Positions 4,833 to 5,010 of a stretch of DNA of 5,010 bases are shown here, in pieces. Positions within the stretch are counted from its first letter, which is position 1; each line of letters starts with the position of its first letter. The notes beneath the pieces were generated by a model that was given only the letters and a program-made list of their open reading frames with translations, was not told the origin of the DNA and searched no databases. The translations under genes were made by a program, and so were the position numbers. Source of the DNA: Spirochaetaceae bacterium (GTDB lineage Bacteria > Spirochaetota > Spirochaetia > Treponematales > Breznakiellaceae); assembly GCA_031279895.1 (NCBI GenBank), contig JAITHR010000004.1:1-5010 (forward strand), given 5' to 3'.

Positions 4833-4916
4833 CATTCTTAACTAGGAACACTTCATTCTTGACCAGGAATGACTCATTCTTGACCAGGAACACTTCATTC
4901 TTGACCAGGAACAAAC
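4833..4916. repeat. 21-bp tandem array of an imperfect palindrome
   Basis: Four 21-bp units start with CATTC at 4833, 4854, 4875 and 4896, and a fifth CATTC at 4917 begins a lost unit. Each contains a 14-bp imperfect palindrome (4835-4848, 4856-4869, 4877-4890, 4898-4911): TTCTTG-AC-CAGGAA in three copies and TTCTTA-AC-TAGGAA in the first, a paired change that keeps the symmetry. In the second unit the symmetry extends to 20 bp (4853-4872). The minus strand reads a heptapeptide repeat FLVKNEV, with no plausible gene around it. Confidence 0.88.
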
Positions 4917-4942
4917 CATTCCGGCGTACCAATACCGCAGGC

Positions 4943-4965
4943 GGTTCTCACGCCAACAGAGAACC
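4943..4965. repeat. Hairpin with 7-bp stem
   Basis: GGTTCTC (4943-4949) pairs with GAGAACC (4959-4965) around a 9-nt loop. It is flanked by C-rich sequence, not a T-run. It may be an RNA hairpin or a protein site. Confidence 0.5.
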
Positions 4966-4987
4966 CCCGCTCCCCATTGCGTCCGTG

Positions 4988-5010
4988 CGCAAGTTTATGT
5001 TGGACTTGCG
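4988..5010. repeat. Hairpin with 7-bp stem at the window edge
   Basis: CGCAAGT (4988-4994) pairs with ACTTGCG (5004-5010) around a 9-nt loop. It has the same stem and loop lengths as the hairpin at 4943-4965. The stem may continue past the window, so whether a T-run follows cannot be seen. Confidence 0.5.

Overview
The window is GC-rich bacterial DNA with five genes on the + strand, one tRNA gene, and two repeat-rich intergenic regions. The protein types suggest a spirochaete of the Treponema lineage (a host- or gut-associated treponeme or close relative). They are a DUF4105 membrane protein, a stand-alone CheY-like receiver, a bacterial TyrRS, an ATC-hydrolase-family protein and a zinc-ribbon NUDIX protein. 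This placement is inference from family resemblance and was not tested by a search.

Left part (1-3197): a complete tRNA-Arg(UCU) is followed by three closely spaced genes that look like an operon. These are a secreted/membrane DUF4105 protein (putative Cys/His enzyme of the NlpC/P60-like type with a C-terminal multi-helix membrane domain), a 121-residue receiver-only protein whose phospho-acceptor Asp is replaced by Gly, and tyrS. The gaps are 28 bp and 3 bp, so the receiver and tyrS are probably translationally coupled.

Middle part (3189-4030): a mosaic of short repeats surrounds a gene of the L-2-amino-thiazoline-4-carboxylate (ATC) hydrolase family. The core motif is an AAGCTT-centred 11-mer carrying a Shine-Dalgarno-like AGGA and an ATG. 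It occurs four times in direct orientation and once, nearly exactly, inverted. The inverted copy overlaps the tyrS stop codon and, with the first direct copy, forms 15-bp terminal inverted repeats bounding an 88-bp MITE-like segment. A 47-bp repeat and a 30-bp repeat are built on the same core. The last copy sits immediately before the NUDIX gene.

Right part (4031-5010): a NUDIX hydrolase with an N-terminal zinc ribbon is followed by about 430 bp with no convincing gene. That stretch holds two arrays, both with a strict 21-bp period. The first alternates 8-nt arms ATGAATGT / ACATTCAT separated by 13-nt spacers, so each arm could pair with the neighbour on either side. The second has four copies of an imperfect 14-bp palindrome, one with a paired base change that keeps the symmetry. 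Two further 7-bp-stem hairpins lie at the right edge.

No complete defence, CRISPR or biosynthetic system is visible. The most unusual content is the repeat architecture and the degenerate receiver protein encoded with tyrS.
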